Shown: in pieces, positions 18,979-30,068 of the stretch | Numbering within the stretch: position 1 is the first letter of the stretch | Layout: every line of letters begins with the position of its first letter | NCBI GenBank assembly: GCA_032378655.1 | Contig: JAVYJS010000004.1 | Coordinates: 32,306 to 96,305, forward strand | DNA length: 64,000 bases | Source: Arsenophonus melophagi | Lineage (GTDB): Bacteria; Pseudomonadota; Gammaproteobacteria; Enterobacterales; Enterobacteriaceae | Direction: 5' to 3' | The notes under the pieces: generated by a model | What the model saw: only the letters and a program-made list of their open reading frames with translations | Databases searched by the model: none | What the model was told of the DNA's origin: nothing | Position numbers and translations under genes: made by a program

Positions 18979-19210
18979 CTTGGTCTTCCAGAGACATTTG
19001 TTTAAAAATGAAAGTAACTATTAAGATAGAAACTAAAATAAAAATTATTGGTAAATATAAACATGAAAGTTCAAACCATAACGGCATGCCTGTTATACCT
19101 ATTTTTGCATCTGGAAGATAGGCTGCCATAATCCAACTAAATAAGTAAGCGATGGTAATCAAAACTGACCAACAAGCTTCTTTTTTGGATTGAAGAAAAC
19201 GTTTATCCAT
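18968..19210 (-). CDS. yhdT: DUF997 family small membrane protein YhdT
   Basis: An 80-residue protein of unknown function with two hydrophobic segments (about 14-33 and 46-70), always found before panF in enterobacteria and translationally coupled to it here. It keeps an N-terminal basic patch and an acidic C-terminus. Its survival in a shrinking genome suggests a role with PanF, perhaps as a small subunit or assembly factor, but that is inference. Confidence 0.88.
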   Translation of the reverse strand: MDKRFLQSKKEACWSVLITIAYLFSWIMAAYLPDAKIGITGMPLWFELSCLYLPIIFILVSILIVTFIFKQMSLEDQDAN

Positions 19211-19351
19211 TGGTTCTCCTAGCAGTCAAAGTTAATCTGAAAGGTCAATTTTAATGAAGATTTTTATTAAAGAGTTTTTTAAAAACATGGGTGCATTTAG
19301 TTCCCTAACTGACATTATAGATAAATAAAAAAATTATTCCTTTTATTCGAG

Positions 19352-20701
19352 TCATTCAAGTTTTTTACCAAGTTTTTTCCCAAGGTAATGAATATTGATA
19401 CCGCCTTTGAAAAAATTGCTGTCATCCATAATTTTTTGTTGTAATTTTATATTCGTTTTAATACCATCAATGATTAATTCTGATAAGGCATTTTTCATCC
19501 TTAAAATAGCAATTTCACGAGTTTCTCCATAAGAAATTAGCTTGCCAATCATAGAATCATAGTAAGGTGGAACTGTATAACCTGCATAAATGTGTGATTC
19601 CCAGCGTATTCCAAAACCTCCAGGAATATGGAGTCGAGTAATCTTACCTGGGCTTGGAAAGAAGGTATTTGGATCTTCTGCATTAATACGGCATTCTATA
19701 GCATGCCCATGAACTATAACATCTGTTTGTTTAATAGATAATGGCAAACCAGAAGCAATTCTTAATTGTTCTTTAATAAGATCAATCCCCGTGATCATTT
19801 CCGTTACAGGATGCTCAACTTGAATACGTGCATTCATTTCAATAAAGTAAAATTCGCCACTCTCATAGAGAAATTCAAAGGTGCCAGCTCCGCGATAATC
19901 GATATCAAGACAAGCTTTTGTACAAAGCTCACCAATGCTCTTACATATATCAGCTTGTATGCTTGGTGCTGGTGCTTCTTCAACAATTTTTTGATAACGA
20001 CGTTGCATTGAGCAGTCACGTTCAGATAAATAAATTGCATTACCTTGTCCATCAGAAAGTACTTGAATTTCAATATGGCGTGGATTTTCAAGAAACTTCT
20101 CCATATAAACAATACCATTGTTAAATGCTGCTTTTGCTTCGGCGCGCGTAAGTATAATAATTTTTTCTAAATCACTTTCATTATGAACAACATGCACACC
20201 GTGGCCACCACCTCCACCAGAGGCTTTAATAATAACTGGGTAACCGATTTTTTTAGCAAGCGTTTTATTAATTTGTATATCACTACTTAAAGGTCCATCT
20301 GAGCCTGGAACACAAGGCACACTAGCTTTTTGCATGGCTTTAATGGCAGAAACCTTATCACCCATCATTCGAATAGTTTCTGGTTTAGGTCCAATAAATA
20401 TAAAACCAGAGCGTTCTACTTTTTCGGAGAAGTCGGCATTTTCAGATAGAAAACCATACCCAGGATGAATAGCATCTGCAGCAGTAATTTCTGCTGCAGA
20501 GATTATTGCTGGAATATTAAGATAGCTTTCTGATGAAGCAGCTGGACCGATACAGACTGTTTCATCAGCAAGTAATACGTGTTTTAAATCACGATCAATG
20601 ACAGAATGTACAGCTACAGTTTTTATTTTTAGTTCTTTACAGGCCCGTAAAATGCGTAAAGCAATTTCGCCACGATTAGCGATAACAATTTTTTTCAGCA
20701 T
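19352..20701 (-). CDS. accC: Biotin carboxylase subunit of acetyl-CoA carboxylase
   Basis: AccC carboxylates biotin on AccB using ATP and bicarbonate, the first half of malonyl-CoA synthesis for fatty acids. The 449 residues equal the E. coli length. The ATP-grasp glycine-rich loop (ASGGGGGHGV), the metal-binding EFLYE segment and EMNARIQVEHPVTEM are intact. It follows accB by 12 bp in an operon. Promoter and control should lie upstream of aroQ or accB. Confidence 0.97.
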   Translation of the reverse strand: MLKKIVIANRGEIALRILRACKELKIKTVAVHSVIDRDLKHVLLADETVCIGPAASSESYLNIPAIISAAEITAADAIHPGYGFLSENADFSEKVERSGFIFIGPKPETIRMMGDKVSAIKAMQKASVPCVPGSDGPLSSDIQINKTLAKKIGYPVIIKASGGGGGHGVHVVHNESDLEKIIILTRAEAKAAFNNGIVYMEKFLENPRHIEIQVLSDGQGNAIYLSERDCSMQRRYQKIVEEAPAPSIQADICKSIGELCTKACLDIDYRGAGTFEFLYESGEFYFIEMNARIQVEHPVTEMITGIDLIKEQLRIASGLPLSIKQTDVIVHGHAIECRINAEDPNTFFPSPGKITRLHIPGGFGIRWESHIYAGYTVPPYYDSMIGKLISYGETREIAILRMKNALSELIIDGIKTNIKLQQKIMDDSNFFKGGINIHYLGKKLGKKLE

Positions 20702-20713
20702 AAGATAGATGCC

Positions 20714-21187
20714 TCATTGTCCTATAATGAGCAATGGCTCGTCAAATTCAACTGCTTCTCCATTTTTCAAGAGAATTGCTTTCACTACACCAGCTGTATC
20801 AGATTCGATCTGATTCATTATTTTCATTGCTTCTACAATACATAGAGGATCTCCTACCTTAACAGTTTGGTTTACTTCAACAAATGGTTTTGCTTTTGGA
20901 TTAGGTGCGCGGTAGAAGGTTCCTACCATCGGTGAACGAACAGTATATCCACAGATTTCTGATTTTTTCTCGTTTTCCGTTTCTGGTAAAGTTTGAGCAG
21001 TGGCTATTGTATTTGGTAATACTGGTTGATGATTGGTGAGCGCTGCCCTATACTGTTGTATAGTTGGTACATTTTGTAAAATTTTACGGCTGATACGTAT
21101 TGACTCTTCACCTTCAGAAATTTCTAGTTCGTAAATAGCAGATTCTTCAACAAGCTCAATCAATTTTTTAATTTTACGAATATCCAT
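20714..21187 (-). CDS. accB: Biotin carboxyl carrier protein of acetyl-CoA carboxylase
   Basis: AccB carries biotin between AccC and the AccAD carboxyltransferase. The 157-residue protein (156 in E. coli) has an N-terminal helix, a short Pro/Ala-poor linker (about 41-77) and the biotinyl domain. The biotinylated lysine is Lys122. Its motif reads AMKI rather than the usual AMKM; a hydrophobic residue is retained, so it should still be recognised by biotin ligase. It is 58 bp after aroQ. Confidence 0.95.
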   Translation of the reverse strand: MDIRKIKKLIELVEESAIYELEISEGEESIRISRKILQNVPTIQQYRAALTNHQPVLPNTIATAQTLPETENEKKSEICGYTVRSPMVGTFYRAPNPKAKPFVEVNQTVKVGDPLCIVEAMKIMNQIESDTAGVVKAILLKNGEAVEFDEPLLIIGQ

Positions 21188-21245
21188 AAGTTAATTCCAT
21201 ATTTTATTCTTTTCATTTATTAAATTTGGTGTTCATTAATGGTTT

Positions 21246-21698
21246 TTAATTCTTTTTTAATAAAAATTTAACTGCAGCCTCTAACGCAAAAATATAGCCA
21301 TCAGATTGAAAACCACAAATGACTCCGTTTGCAATATCCGAAAGATAAGAATAATGTCTAAATATTTCACGCGCATACATATTAGTAAGGTGAATCTCAT
21401 AAAAAGGAATGGAAGCACTTAATATTGCATCACGTAATGCTATACTAGTATGTGTTAATGCTGTTGGGTTAATTAATATAAAATCAACTTGTCCCTGAGC
21501 ATTATGGATTTCATCAATAAGCTCATGTTCTGCATTAGATTGAACATGAGTTAATTTCACTCCTAATGTTTTTGCTTTTTTTTTTATTTGATTAACAATA
21601 TCCTGAAGCGTAACAGTGCCATAAAATTTCGGCTCTCTTGTCCCGAGCATATTTAAATTTGGGCCATTTAACAGCAAAATATGAAAAGCTTTTGCCAT
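21246..21698 (-). CDS. aroQ: Type II 3-dehydroquinate dehydratase
   Basis: AroQ converts 3-dehydroquinate to 3-dehydroshikimate in the shikimate pathway to aromatic amino acids and chorismate. The 150 residues show the type II signature LLLNGPNLNMLGTREPKFYG with the catalytic Tyr and Arg in the flexible lid, and INPTALTHTSIALRDA. E. coli uses the unrelated AroD; a type II gene directly before accB is usual in Serratia, Yersinia and Sodalis. Retention points to aromatic biosynthesis being kept, a common nutritional service to insect hosts. Confidence 0.94.
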   Translation of the reverse strand: MAKAFHILLLNGPNLNMLGTREPKFYGTVTLQDIVNQIKKKAKTLGVKLTHVQSNAEHELIDEIHNAQGQVDFILINPTALTHTSIALRDAILSASIPFYEIHLTNMYAREIFRHYSYLSDIANGVICGFQSDGYIFALEAAVKFLLKKN

Positions 21699-22709
21699 TT
21701 TTTGCTATCTCCGATTGATAGAGGTTCATTGTACGATATCATTAGATATTAATAGTTTGTCATGTTTTTTTTATTATGAAAACTTTTATTTTTACGATAA
21801 AAAATAACAATAATGAATAATTTATTGCAATTAGCAGCAAAGTTTTATACAAATCATCAAAAAAATTATCTTGAATATTCAATACTTAATATATTAGCTT
21901 GGTAGCTAAGAATCCGCTCATTTAGCGATTAATGAATTTACTCCATCATCAAATTCCATGAGCAATTAATTTTTGTTGTTGTGAGTGAATAAAATTTTAT
22001 ATACTCAGTTAGTTAATTCTTTCTATAGTTTTAGATGCTTAAGTGTAGTAGCCATAACAGAATCGACATATTGAAGCAATATAATGCATTTTATGAAAAT
22101 AGCTGTTTCTTATAACAGCTATTATCGACTCAAAAAGATCGCTAATAGCTAATGAATAACGTATCGATGCAGTAATGATATCCAATATATTTTAGCCATA
22201 ATATCAAAGGTGCATGCTACTGATCTTGTCTACTTGATTTACAAGTAGTACAAAGAAACCTGGTTACTTTAAAAGTATCTGTTTAACGAACAACATTATT
22301 AAATAATTAATTTTATTTTTCTAACAATTTCTATCATTAATAGAATGCTTTAGCTGAGTAAAAATTGTATTGTGATAAACCTACAATATAACTGGCGCTT
22401 ACTGTAAACTTTTATTTTTATCAAACGTTATTTCAAGTTTTTTAAACCTATAGTACACAGTATGCAATCCATCCTTTAGGTTGGGTTACATTTAGAAATT
22501 AATTCTTGTAACTTATTGCATAATTTTAGAATTAAAGGGTAAATATTAACAATTTTGCTAATCTAAACTCTATGCCATATTAGTACCACTGCTTCGTGTC
22601 GATAATAGTTAGTTACAGTGAAAGATTTTTATCAAAAATTTCTAATACCAGTAAAATTATAAATAGTTTCATTGGATGCAGTGAATAGAAATTTATTGGA
22701 TACAATACC

Positions 22710-22749
22710 GATTATTTATATTTAGTTGCGATTATTTATATTTAGTTGC
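22710..22749. repeat. Perfect 20-bp tandem duplication
   Basis: Bases 22710-22729 are repeated exactly at 22730-22749. Confidence 0.95.
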
Positions 22750-23036
22750 AAAGAAACTTTTGCTTCTATAAAACATATTCAGAATTAAGATTTATATTTA
22801 AATTCTTTTTTTTAATTTGTTATTCACTTAATAACATACATAAAAAGTTTGATTACTTTTTATAAAACAAGTAAAAACACCTCCTCCTGAAGATATCTTT
22901 ACTTTAAAGATACTCTTGTACTGCTATACAATTTAATGCAGTGATCTATTTTAATTTTAAGTTAGTTAATTTTGTTGTTAGAAAGTTTTATATTAAATGC
23001 AATAAGTGATTTTTATTTAGGCAGTGATTAGATTAA

Positions 23037-23071
23037 ACTATAATTGCTTATAGAATATAAGCAATTATAGT
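23037..23071. repeat. 16-bp inverted repeat in the mreB upstream region
   Basis: Arms 23037-23052 and 23056-23071 around GAA, ending 127 bp before mreB. It could fold in the mreBCD leader or act as an operator. Its form is like the nonfunctional palindromes elsewhere. Confidence 0.92.
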
Positions 23072-23198
23072 GATTGTGTATGTTATACATTAGCCACTTC
23101 ATTGAAGTAACATAATTAATGTCTTGTCGTTGCTTCATATGGTTAGTAAAGTAGATCAATTATTATTTGTTTCCAATTTTCAGGATTACTCTTTAGTT

Positions 23199-24242
23199 AT
23201 GTTTAAAAAAATTCGTGGTATGTTTTCCAACGACTTATCTATCGATTTAGGTACCGCCAATACTCTTATCTATGTTAAAGGACACGGTATTGTATTAGAT
23301 GAACCATCAGTTGTAGCTATTCGTCAAGATCGTGTAGGTTCACCTAAAAGTGTTGCTGCAGTAGGCCATGAAGCAAAACAGATGCTAGGACGTACTCCAG
23401 GTAATATCGCGGCTATTCGCCCAATGAAAGATGGTGTAATCGCAGATTTTTATGTCACTGAAAAAATGTTACAGTATTTTATAAAGCAAGTTCATAGCAA
23501 TAGCTTTATGCGCCCAAGCCCACGAGTTTTGGTTTGTGTGCCAGTAGGGGCGACCCAGGTAGAACGTCGGGCAATCAGAGAGTCGGCTCTTAGTGCCGGC
23601 GCCAGAGAGGTTTTTTTAATCGAAGAACCTGTTGCAGCTGCCATTGGAGCTGGGTTGCCTGTTTCGGAAGCAACAGGCTCAATGGTGGTAGATATTGGAG
23701 GAGGAACGACAGAAGTTGCTGTTATTTCATTAAATGGTGTTGTGTATTCATCATCGGTACGTATCGGCGGTGATCGATTTGATGAAGCAATTATTAATTA
23801 TGTTCGTCGTAATTATGGTTCATTAATTGGTGAAGCAACTGCTGAGCGCATTAAACATGAAATTGGCTCAGCATATCGCGCAGATCAAGTTTATGAAATG
23901 GAAGTACGTGGTCGTAATTTAGCCGAAGGTGTGCCACGTGGTTTTACCCTTAATTCAAACGAAATACTGGAGGCATTTCAGGAATCTTTAAGCGGCATTG
24001 TTAGTGCTGTTATTTTAGCTTTAGAACAATGTCCTCCTGAGTTAGCTTCTGATATTTCAGAACGTGGTATGGTATTAACTGGAGGTGGTGCGTTGTTGCG
24101 TAATTTAGATCGTCTTTTAGTAGAGGCAACAGGCATTCCGGTTATTGTTGCTGAAGATCCATTAACTTGTGTCGCGCGAGGTGGCGGTAAGGCGTTGGAA
24201 AAGATCGACATGCATGGTGGTGACTTATTTAGTGATGACTAA
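23199..24242 (+). CDS. mreB: Rod shape-determining protein MreB (bacterial actin)
   Basis: MreB forms membrane-bound filaments that guide lateral-wall synthesis. The ATG at 23199 gives 347 residues, the same as E. coli, and aligns from the first residue (MFKKIRGMFSN). The frame is open upstream to 23124 without homology. Actin-fold motifs are intact: phosphate 1 (SIDLGTANTL), phosphate 2 (DIGGGTTEVAV) and the adenosine loop (LTGGGALL). The ribosome binding site is weak (AGGA, 13 bases away). First gene of mreBCD. Confidence 0.96.
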   Translation: MFKKIRGMFSNDLSIDLGTANTLIYVKGHGIVLDEPSVVAIRQDRVGSPKSVAAVGHEAKQMLGRTPGNIAAIRPMKDGVIADFYVTEKMLQYFIKQVHSNSFMRPSPRVLVCVPVGATQVERRAIRESALSAGAREVFLIEEPVAAAIGAGLPVSEATGSMVVDIGGGTTEVAVISLNGVVYSSSVRIGGDRFDEAIINYVRRNYGSLIGEATAERIKHEIGSAYRADQVYEMEVRGRNLAEGVPRGFTLNSNEILEAFQESLSGIVSAVILALEQCPPELASDISERGMVLTGGGALLRNLDRLLVEATGIPVIVAEDPLTCVARGGGKALEKIDMHGGDLFSDD

Positions 24243-24343
24243 AAATGGCAAACAGCATAAGGTACTTCTGAGTGTACTCTCATTACTTTACTTTATCTGA
24301 AGTAATGTTAATGTTTAACGTTTTATTTTTTATTAAAAAACTC

Positions 24344-25276
24344 ATGAAGCCGATCTTTAATCGAGGGGCATCATTACAATTACGTACTATTATTGCGATT
24401 GTTTTTGCAATTATTTTAGTTGCTTTCAATCGTCAATGTAATACTTTGAGTAAAGTAAGTAGTTATTTAAATATAGCGATGAGCCCATTTTATTTTTTAG
24501 CCAATGGTCCAAAAAAGTTGCTTGATAATCTTTCAGACGCTTTGAAGAAAAGAAATCAACTGCTTTTTGAAAATAAGGTATTGAAGAAAGAAGTTTTATT
24601 AAAAAAAGCAGATAATTTATTACTAGAACAACTTAAACATGAAAATGCTAAGTTACGTGAACTTTTGGGATCACCTGTACGTCCAGAGGAACACATGATG
24701 GTTACTCAAGTGTTTTCAAGTGCCAATACGCCTTATCGATATCAAATTGTGATTGATAAAGGATCCCGTGATGGTGTTTATGAAGGTCAGCCTGTGCTTA
24801 GTGATAAAGGTGTTGTGGGACAAGTGATCGCAGTAAGTTATTTTAATAGTCGTGTTTTACTAATTTGCGATACCACTCATGCATTACCTATACAAATATT
24901 ACGTAATGGTATTCGAGTTATTGCAGTAGGTACAGGATGTAGCCATGACCTTCAATTTGAACTTTTACCAGATAATATTGACGTACGTATTGGTGATGTG
25001 ATAGTCACATCTGGTTTAGGTGGACGTTTTCCAGAAGGTTATCCTGTTGCAATTGTCTCTTCTGTTAAGCATGAAGCTCAACGCGCTTATACAATTATTC
25101 ATGCACGGCCTACCGCTGATTTACAAAGACTGCAATATCTCTTATTGCTATGGGGAAACTTTGGCAGCCATGCTAATAATCCTGTACTTCCATCAGAAGT
25201 ACATCGAGCTAAAAATGAGCGCTTCAGGAAAATTATTCCGCCAGTTCTGCCTCGAAGCATTGGACTTCAAGAGTAA
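24344..25276 (+). CDS. mreC: Rod shape-determining protein MreC
   Basis: MreC is a periplasmic scaffold that joins MreB to the elongation synthases. From the ATG at 24344 (aligned to E. coli MKPIF) it has 310 residues. E. coli has 367; the Pro/Gln/Ala-rich C-terminal tail is missing. One membrane anchor (about 16-32), a coiled coil (about 60-100) and the two beta domains are present (VVGQVIAVS; VTSGLGGRFPEGYPVA). The upstream frame is open from 24272, so a longer start cannot be excluded. Confidence 0.94.
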   Translation: MKPIFNRGASLQLRTIIAIVFAIILVAFNRQCNTLSKVSSYLNIAMSPFYFLANGPKKLLDNLSDALKKRNQLLFENKVLKKEVLLKKADNLLLEQLKHENAKLRELLGSPVRPEEHMMVTQVFSSANTPYRYQIVIDKGSRDGVYEGQPVLSDKGVVGQVIAVSYFNSRVLLICDTTHALPIQILRNGIRVIAVGTGCSHDLQFELLPDNIDVRIGDVIVTSGLGGRFPEGYPVAIVSSVKHEAQRAYTIIHARPTADLQRLQYLLLLWGNFGSHANNPVLPSEVHRAKNERFRKIIPPVLPRSIGLQE

Positions 25277-25379
25277 GGAGTACCATATTTAAAAAAATAA
25301 AAATATCGTAAAATTCACTTGAGTTACACAGTAGGGATTCTTATTGATTCAATCAATACCATTCAAGGAGTACATAATA

Positions 25380-25868
25380 GTGGATAAATACTGTGGTAAT
25401 AGGAAGTGGATCATTTGGATGTCCATTTTCATTGCAATCATTTTAGAGCAAATACCGTGGCCTGATCAGTTTATGTATTATCGACCAACATGGTTAGCTT
25501 TAATTTTAATTTATTGGGTTATGGCTTTGCCGCATAGGGTTAGTATAGGCATAGGATTTTTTTTGGGGATCTTAATGGACTCAATCCAGTCTTCAGCGCT
25601 TGGTGTACATGCCTTAGCTTATAGTATAATTTCTTATTTAGTGTCGTATAAACATCAAATTTTTCGTAATGTAGCACTGTGGCAACAATCACTTATTATT
25701 TCTGTTTTATCAGTTCTTATGAATTTTATTATATTTTTGGCAGAGTTTTTTGAATCTCTTGCTTTATTTCATCCAGCAATATTCTGGAATTGTTTGATTA
25801 ATTCTATCTTGTGGCCTTGGATGTTTTTATTTTTACGCAAAGTTCGTCGTCAGTTTTTAGTATGCTAA
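25380..25868 (+). CDS. mreD: Rod shape-determining protein MreD
   Basis: MreD is an integral membrane partner of MreC. A GTG at 25380, nine bases after AAGGAG, gives 162 residues, exactly the E. coli length. The frame is open from 25344 but the extra residues lack homology. Five or six hydrophobic segments, with the conserved RPTWLALILIYW and LGVHALAYSII regions, match the family. Last gene of the mre operon. In the ancestor maf, rng and yhdP followed. Confidence 0.94.
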   Translation: MDKYCGNRKWIIWMSIFIAIILEQIPWPDQFMYYRPTWLALILIYWVMALPHRVSIGIGFFLGILMDSIQSSALGVHALAYSIISYLVSYKHQIFRNVALWQQSLIISVLSVLMNFIIFLAEFFESLALFHPAIFWNCLINSILWPWMFLFLRKVRRQFLVC

Positions 25869-25876
25869 ACTAAAGC

Positions 25877-25921
25877 ATGGCTCTTAGAATGTATTTAGCA
25901 CAAGCTGCACTAAAGATATAA
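25877..25921 (+). pseudogene. yhdE: Start of a decayed maf (yhdE) gene
   Basis: An ATG 9 bases after mreD opens the frame MALRMYLAQAALKI, which fits the Maf N-terminus MTSLYLASGSPRR (YLA retained) and then stops. Position and strand match yhdE, the next gene in E. coli. The remainder of the gene is not recognisable. Confidence 0.4.
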
Positions 25922-28460
25922 AATAAATGTACAAACTAATTAAACAGATACAATAACTATTGTACATTACTCTTTCTGCACGATATTTTAATCTTAAAGA
26001 GAAACGATCAATAACTGTATGCTACTTTGAGCTTTGTAACAACACGGCAAGTTTCGATAGGGAAACAGGTATTATCCAATACCTCAAGTATATTCTTATC
26101 ATTAAAGAGTAAATTTTCTGGAATTACGTCTTGTTGAATCGATGAATGATTGACTAAATTTTGTTTTTTACTATATTTGGACTAAAATTAATCAAAACTA
26201 AGCTAGTAGGAGCTGAGCTAGCTGATCAATATCAATCCATGATTGAATCGCAAATAATTTATATTAATATACAGGTATATATAAGTTGTTCTCTTTGAGA
26301 AAGTATTCATGATTTCTGATACCATGGTTACCACTAAAAAAATAAATTTTCATATAAAAGTAAATCTTTTGAAACTAGTATTCATTATGTCTTTTACATC
26401 TATGTTTTTATAAATTACTCTCTATATCATTACATAAAAAATGCACATTATTCCAATTCAATAGAATTCTCAGTGAATGTGATTGCCGCTATTCACTTTT
26501 TAGATATCTTCAATTATCTGCTTTTAAAGCAGTATGCTTCTTTATACACTTAAAGAAAATCGAATTCTTTTTCGACGCCTCTAATATCAAGAAAACATTC
26601 AACATCATCAGCACTGACCTGATGAAATACAATCAATATTTTTAATGAAAAGTATTTTTAATTTTTATAATACGCAATAACAATAGTGGCAGAATGCTAT
26701 TACAGATTAAACTTAATCTATTGTAATACAATAGTATTGATTCATGAAAGAAAAGTATGCTTACAAGAAGATATTATTAATCTATGCTTTTTACCAAAAT
26801 TGATTGAACTAGAAGATGCAGTATCTAGTCTCATTTACCCAGATTACAATCTGGGACAATCGTATTAAAAGTCGGCACCTACAACTGCATCGTTGCCAAA
26901 TCAGTTGGTATCTTAATAGTATCTTCGTAGATATTAAGATCAGTAACTATTGATGATTTATTGCTGATCATACGTATCCAACAAAATGGCTGTTTATTTA
27001 AAATGCCACAATTTGAACAGTTAAAACTAATCTACAGCAATAGCTTAAATGGTTTAAATAAAAAAAAATTCTTTTACGCTATTTAATGCAATTAACAGAA
27101 AATAAAATATATAACGTGTAGGAGTTAATAATATTCCAGTAGAATACTTACGATCTACTTTACCTATTTTCTTTTTTGTACACTGGAATATATCCGTGAT
27201 TGATACAAACATCAGCGACAAGGGAAACGTCTTAAGCTAGCATTCAAGATAACTATTTATAAGCAATACAATGTGTTCATGGATATAACCTGAAAAAGAT
27301 GGGCTTGATGCCTGAGAAAGGTTTTTTCATTTAGCGATATTATTAGTGTATTGTGATGGAGTCTTCTTAAGTAAGCGTTTTAAATTAGATATGTGCTGAT
27401 GTTAAAAGTGCCATGAGAAATTTTTCAGGATTTCAGATCAAAGAAAAATTTTTTGGGTAGAAAAAAGATAATTCATGCTAAATTTTTATGTAAAAATTTT
27501 CACTCGCAAGCAAAAATCACTATCGATCTCTGTAGATTTGTGTTATCTAGCACAGAGCTACAATAAATATTAAGTATGTTGGTCGGAATATAACTAACAG
27601 TTGTTATGTGATAACATCTGTTATGTCTAGAAACCTTGATAGGTAAATTACTTTAATATCTCAAAAAATAGATTAACATCTAAAAGGCAATTATTTCCAG
27701 CTATGTTAATATGACTGTGATAGTTTTATGGTGATTCAGGTGTTTTTCCCGTTTAAAACGGACAATTTAAGTTTTTCGCTACTACGAGACTTCACTTTTT
27801 TCAAGATCAACAGCATTAGCAGAGAATTTTGGATTTCTATATTGACTGAATTTTTTCAGGTACTGAATTTTTATGTCGACAGTTAATATAATTTAAGCGA
27901 TGCTATCGCATTTGTTCTGCATAGCAAATTAGTAAAGCTTATTATCCAACTTTTATTTTTATTTCTTAGAAACTGAAGCCACTAAGATGAGATGCAAATT
28001 TGTGCTAGTTGTGGATATCAAATACTTAAATATTTCGTGTAATTTTGATTAAAATATGAGCTGTAATACTCAATAGTAATGTTGCTCATAATAATGTTTT
28101 GATAAAAAATCGTTTATTAGAATATTTTTAGTCAACCTTCAATAGCAATTGAAGACTTTTTGTTGCTAAATATCCGATTAATTATAATTAATTGATTATA
28201 AAATAAATGATCTGAAATGCTTTTCATGGTTAACTTATTTTTAATAAACTTACCAGAAAATTACAATAAATTATTATAGCTGCCGATCCGGCATCTTTAT
28301 TTACCCAAAGATCGCTTTTTACAAATGAAAAAGAGAATAATATAGTGTTACTATTAAAACCATTGCAACATTAACAAAAATATTACAGCAAGTAATGCTT
28401 TAAAAACAGAATATTAATTATTCCGCAGCAGAATAATTGGCACGATAGCATGAATTATCT

Positions 28461-28494
28461 TTATTTTAATTCATACATTATTTTAATTCATACA
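28461..28494. repeat. Perfect 17-bp tandem duplication
   Basis: TTATTTTAATTCATACA occurs at 28461 and again at 28478. Confidence 0.95.
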
Positions 28495-29137
28495 TTGTCT
28501 CTAAAAAAAATAATATAAAAAATTATTTTATGAGGGAATGATATTCACGCTAGGGGAATATAGATATTTATTGCTTGGAATTCTAGATTTTCAGTTTTCA
28601 TAGTGGTTAGCTTAAAGCTAAGATTATCCGGAATAATCAGATACTTTCAAAAAAAAATCGTGCATCAATCACATCATTAATTCAAGTATCTCTGATACTT
28701 GAGAAGTAAATCAGAAAAGTACTAGTATAATAACAAGAAGGTTATAAAATAATAGATTTGATGGTCTTTCTGTTTGTTTTAACAGCATAGCGCCAATTAA
28801 ATAAGCTTTCTTAAAATTAATTGCATTGTAATTATGCAGCAGGTTTCATGGAACCTGCTATTAATAGTTTGAACAATAATCTAAGTTTTAATTTAAGTAA
28901 CGGGGAAATTACGCAGATTGGCTAATGTTTAGGTAAGTTATTGCATTTGTTGGTTTGGATAAACTGCTGGGTAAATTATAAATGGATTTTAGTGACACTT
29001 TAATAAAGACTTCGCGTTCTATTATATTCGTGGTAGAATTAATATAATGGCATTTAAAATATTGATGATTTTATATTGATGGTTTAATGTACGACATTAA
29101 AATGCATCACCACATTCATTAGTTGATCATCATAGAA

Positions 29138-29174
29138 TGTAGAGGATATTCATTGCCCATGAATATCCTCTACA
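29138..29174. repeat. Inverted repeat, 16-bp perfect arms
   Basis: Arms 29138-29153 and 29159-29174 around TGCCC, in the mreD-tldD desert. Confidence 0.93.
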
Positions 29175-30068
29175 GGCATTATTGCTCCAGCACTTATTAT
29201 TAATCCACCAGAGAGAGAAAGCACAGCTGTTTTACTGTAAGTAGAGTATTGGATTCTAATTATAGAGTAAAATACCGGTCATTTAATAAAAGAATAACTG
29301 GTATCGTAGAAACCAAAATTAATGAAATTTGCCGTCAAATTAGTAGCTCCTTACAGAGGATAAAAATTAAGTTTTATGCAGAGGGTAGGAAATTAAATTT
29401 TAGACAAGTATGAATTTAGTTTGAGCACCGGAAATACATTGTTTTGTGACAATAGTGATATAATATTGCTGAATAACAGCATCATAAGTCTTCTTATTCG
29501 ACACTGATAACTCAGTAGTACTCTCCTAATGAGAGGTACTTTTAAATTTGATAAAAGTTAAGAAATTTAAGCGCATTATAAAAATTAAATATTAACTGTA
29601 AACAATTATTGCCTGCGGAATAAAGTATGCATAATGGATCTTTCATGTATTCAATACTGTACTTATTATTTTTAATAAGCATTGTAATTGTTTAGGCATG
29701 ACGATTTGCTATCTTTTACTTTGCATATCTTGTTCAGTAATTAAGAAACAATGGACAAAGATTATTGCTGTGTCAAATCGATTATACTTTATCAGTATAG
29801 TATGAAGAATGATAGCACACTAAAAAGCTTGAATGAAAACCTTTATAAAGCCTGTTTAAAGGAACATTAATGTATTACTCTAGTGCTTTAACAATAAAAA
29901 CCTATAAGGACAATGTCTCGATTGTAGTAGTCGATCGTAGTTAAGTACTGTTGTGATCTACTGCAAGAATAGTGAAGATATAGTTTAAAGATATAGTTAA
30001 TGTATTAACCCAGTGCTAGCTTTGTATTATTAATTGCACTACAAGCAAACTAGGAAGAGTAAAGAAAT

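Larger units (their letters stand above)
21699..23198. other. Gene gap between aroQ and mreB
   Basis: Divergent 1.5-kb gap. E. coli has acuI and csrD near here; I could not align either one. It contains a 10-bp hairpin at 22098-22123, a 20-bp tandem duplication at 22710-22749 and an inverted repeat at 23037-23071. Promoters for the acc and mre operons must lie within. Confidence 0.6.
25869..30068. other. 4.2-kb gene desert between mreD and tldD
   Basis: The largest empty stretch. E. coli has yhdE (maf), rng and yhdP here (about 6 kb), so about 2 kb has been deleted and the rest is decayed. Only the first codons of maf are recognisable. A possible RNase G trace (AFVDIG and AAFLHASDI region) lies near 26458-26515 but is too weak to list. 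The stretch holds several small hairpins, one 16-bp inverted repeat and one 17-bp tandem duplication. The tldD promoter should be near 30000. Confidence 0.65.

Noticed and set aside
26686..26868. 60-codon open frame in the mreD-tldD desert
   Set aside because: Length is expected by chance and no start signal or homology is visible.
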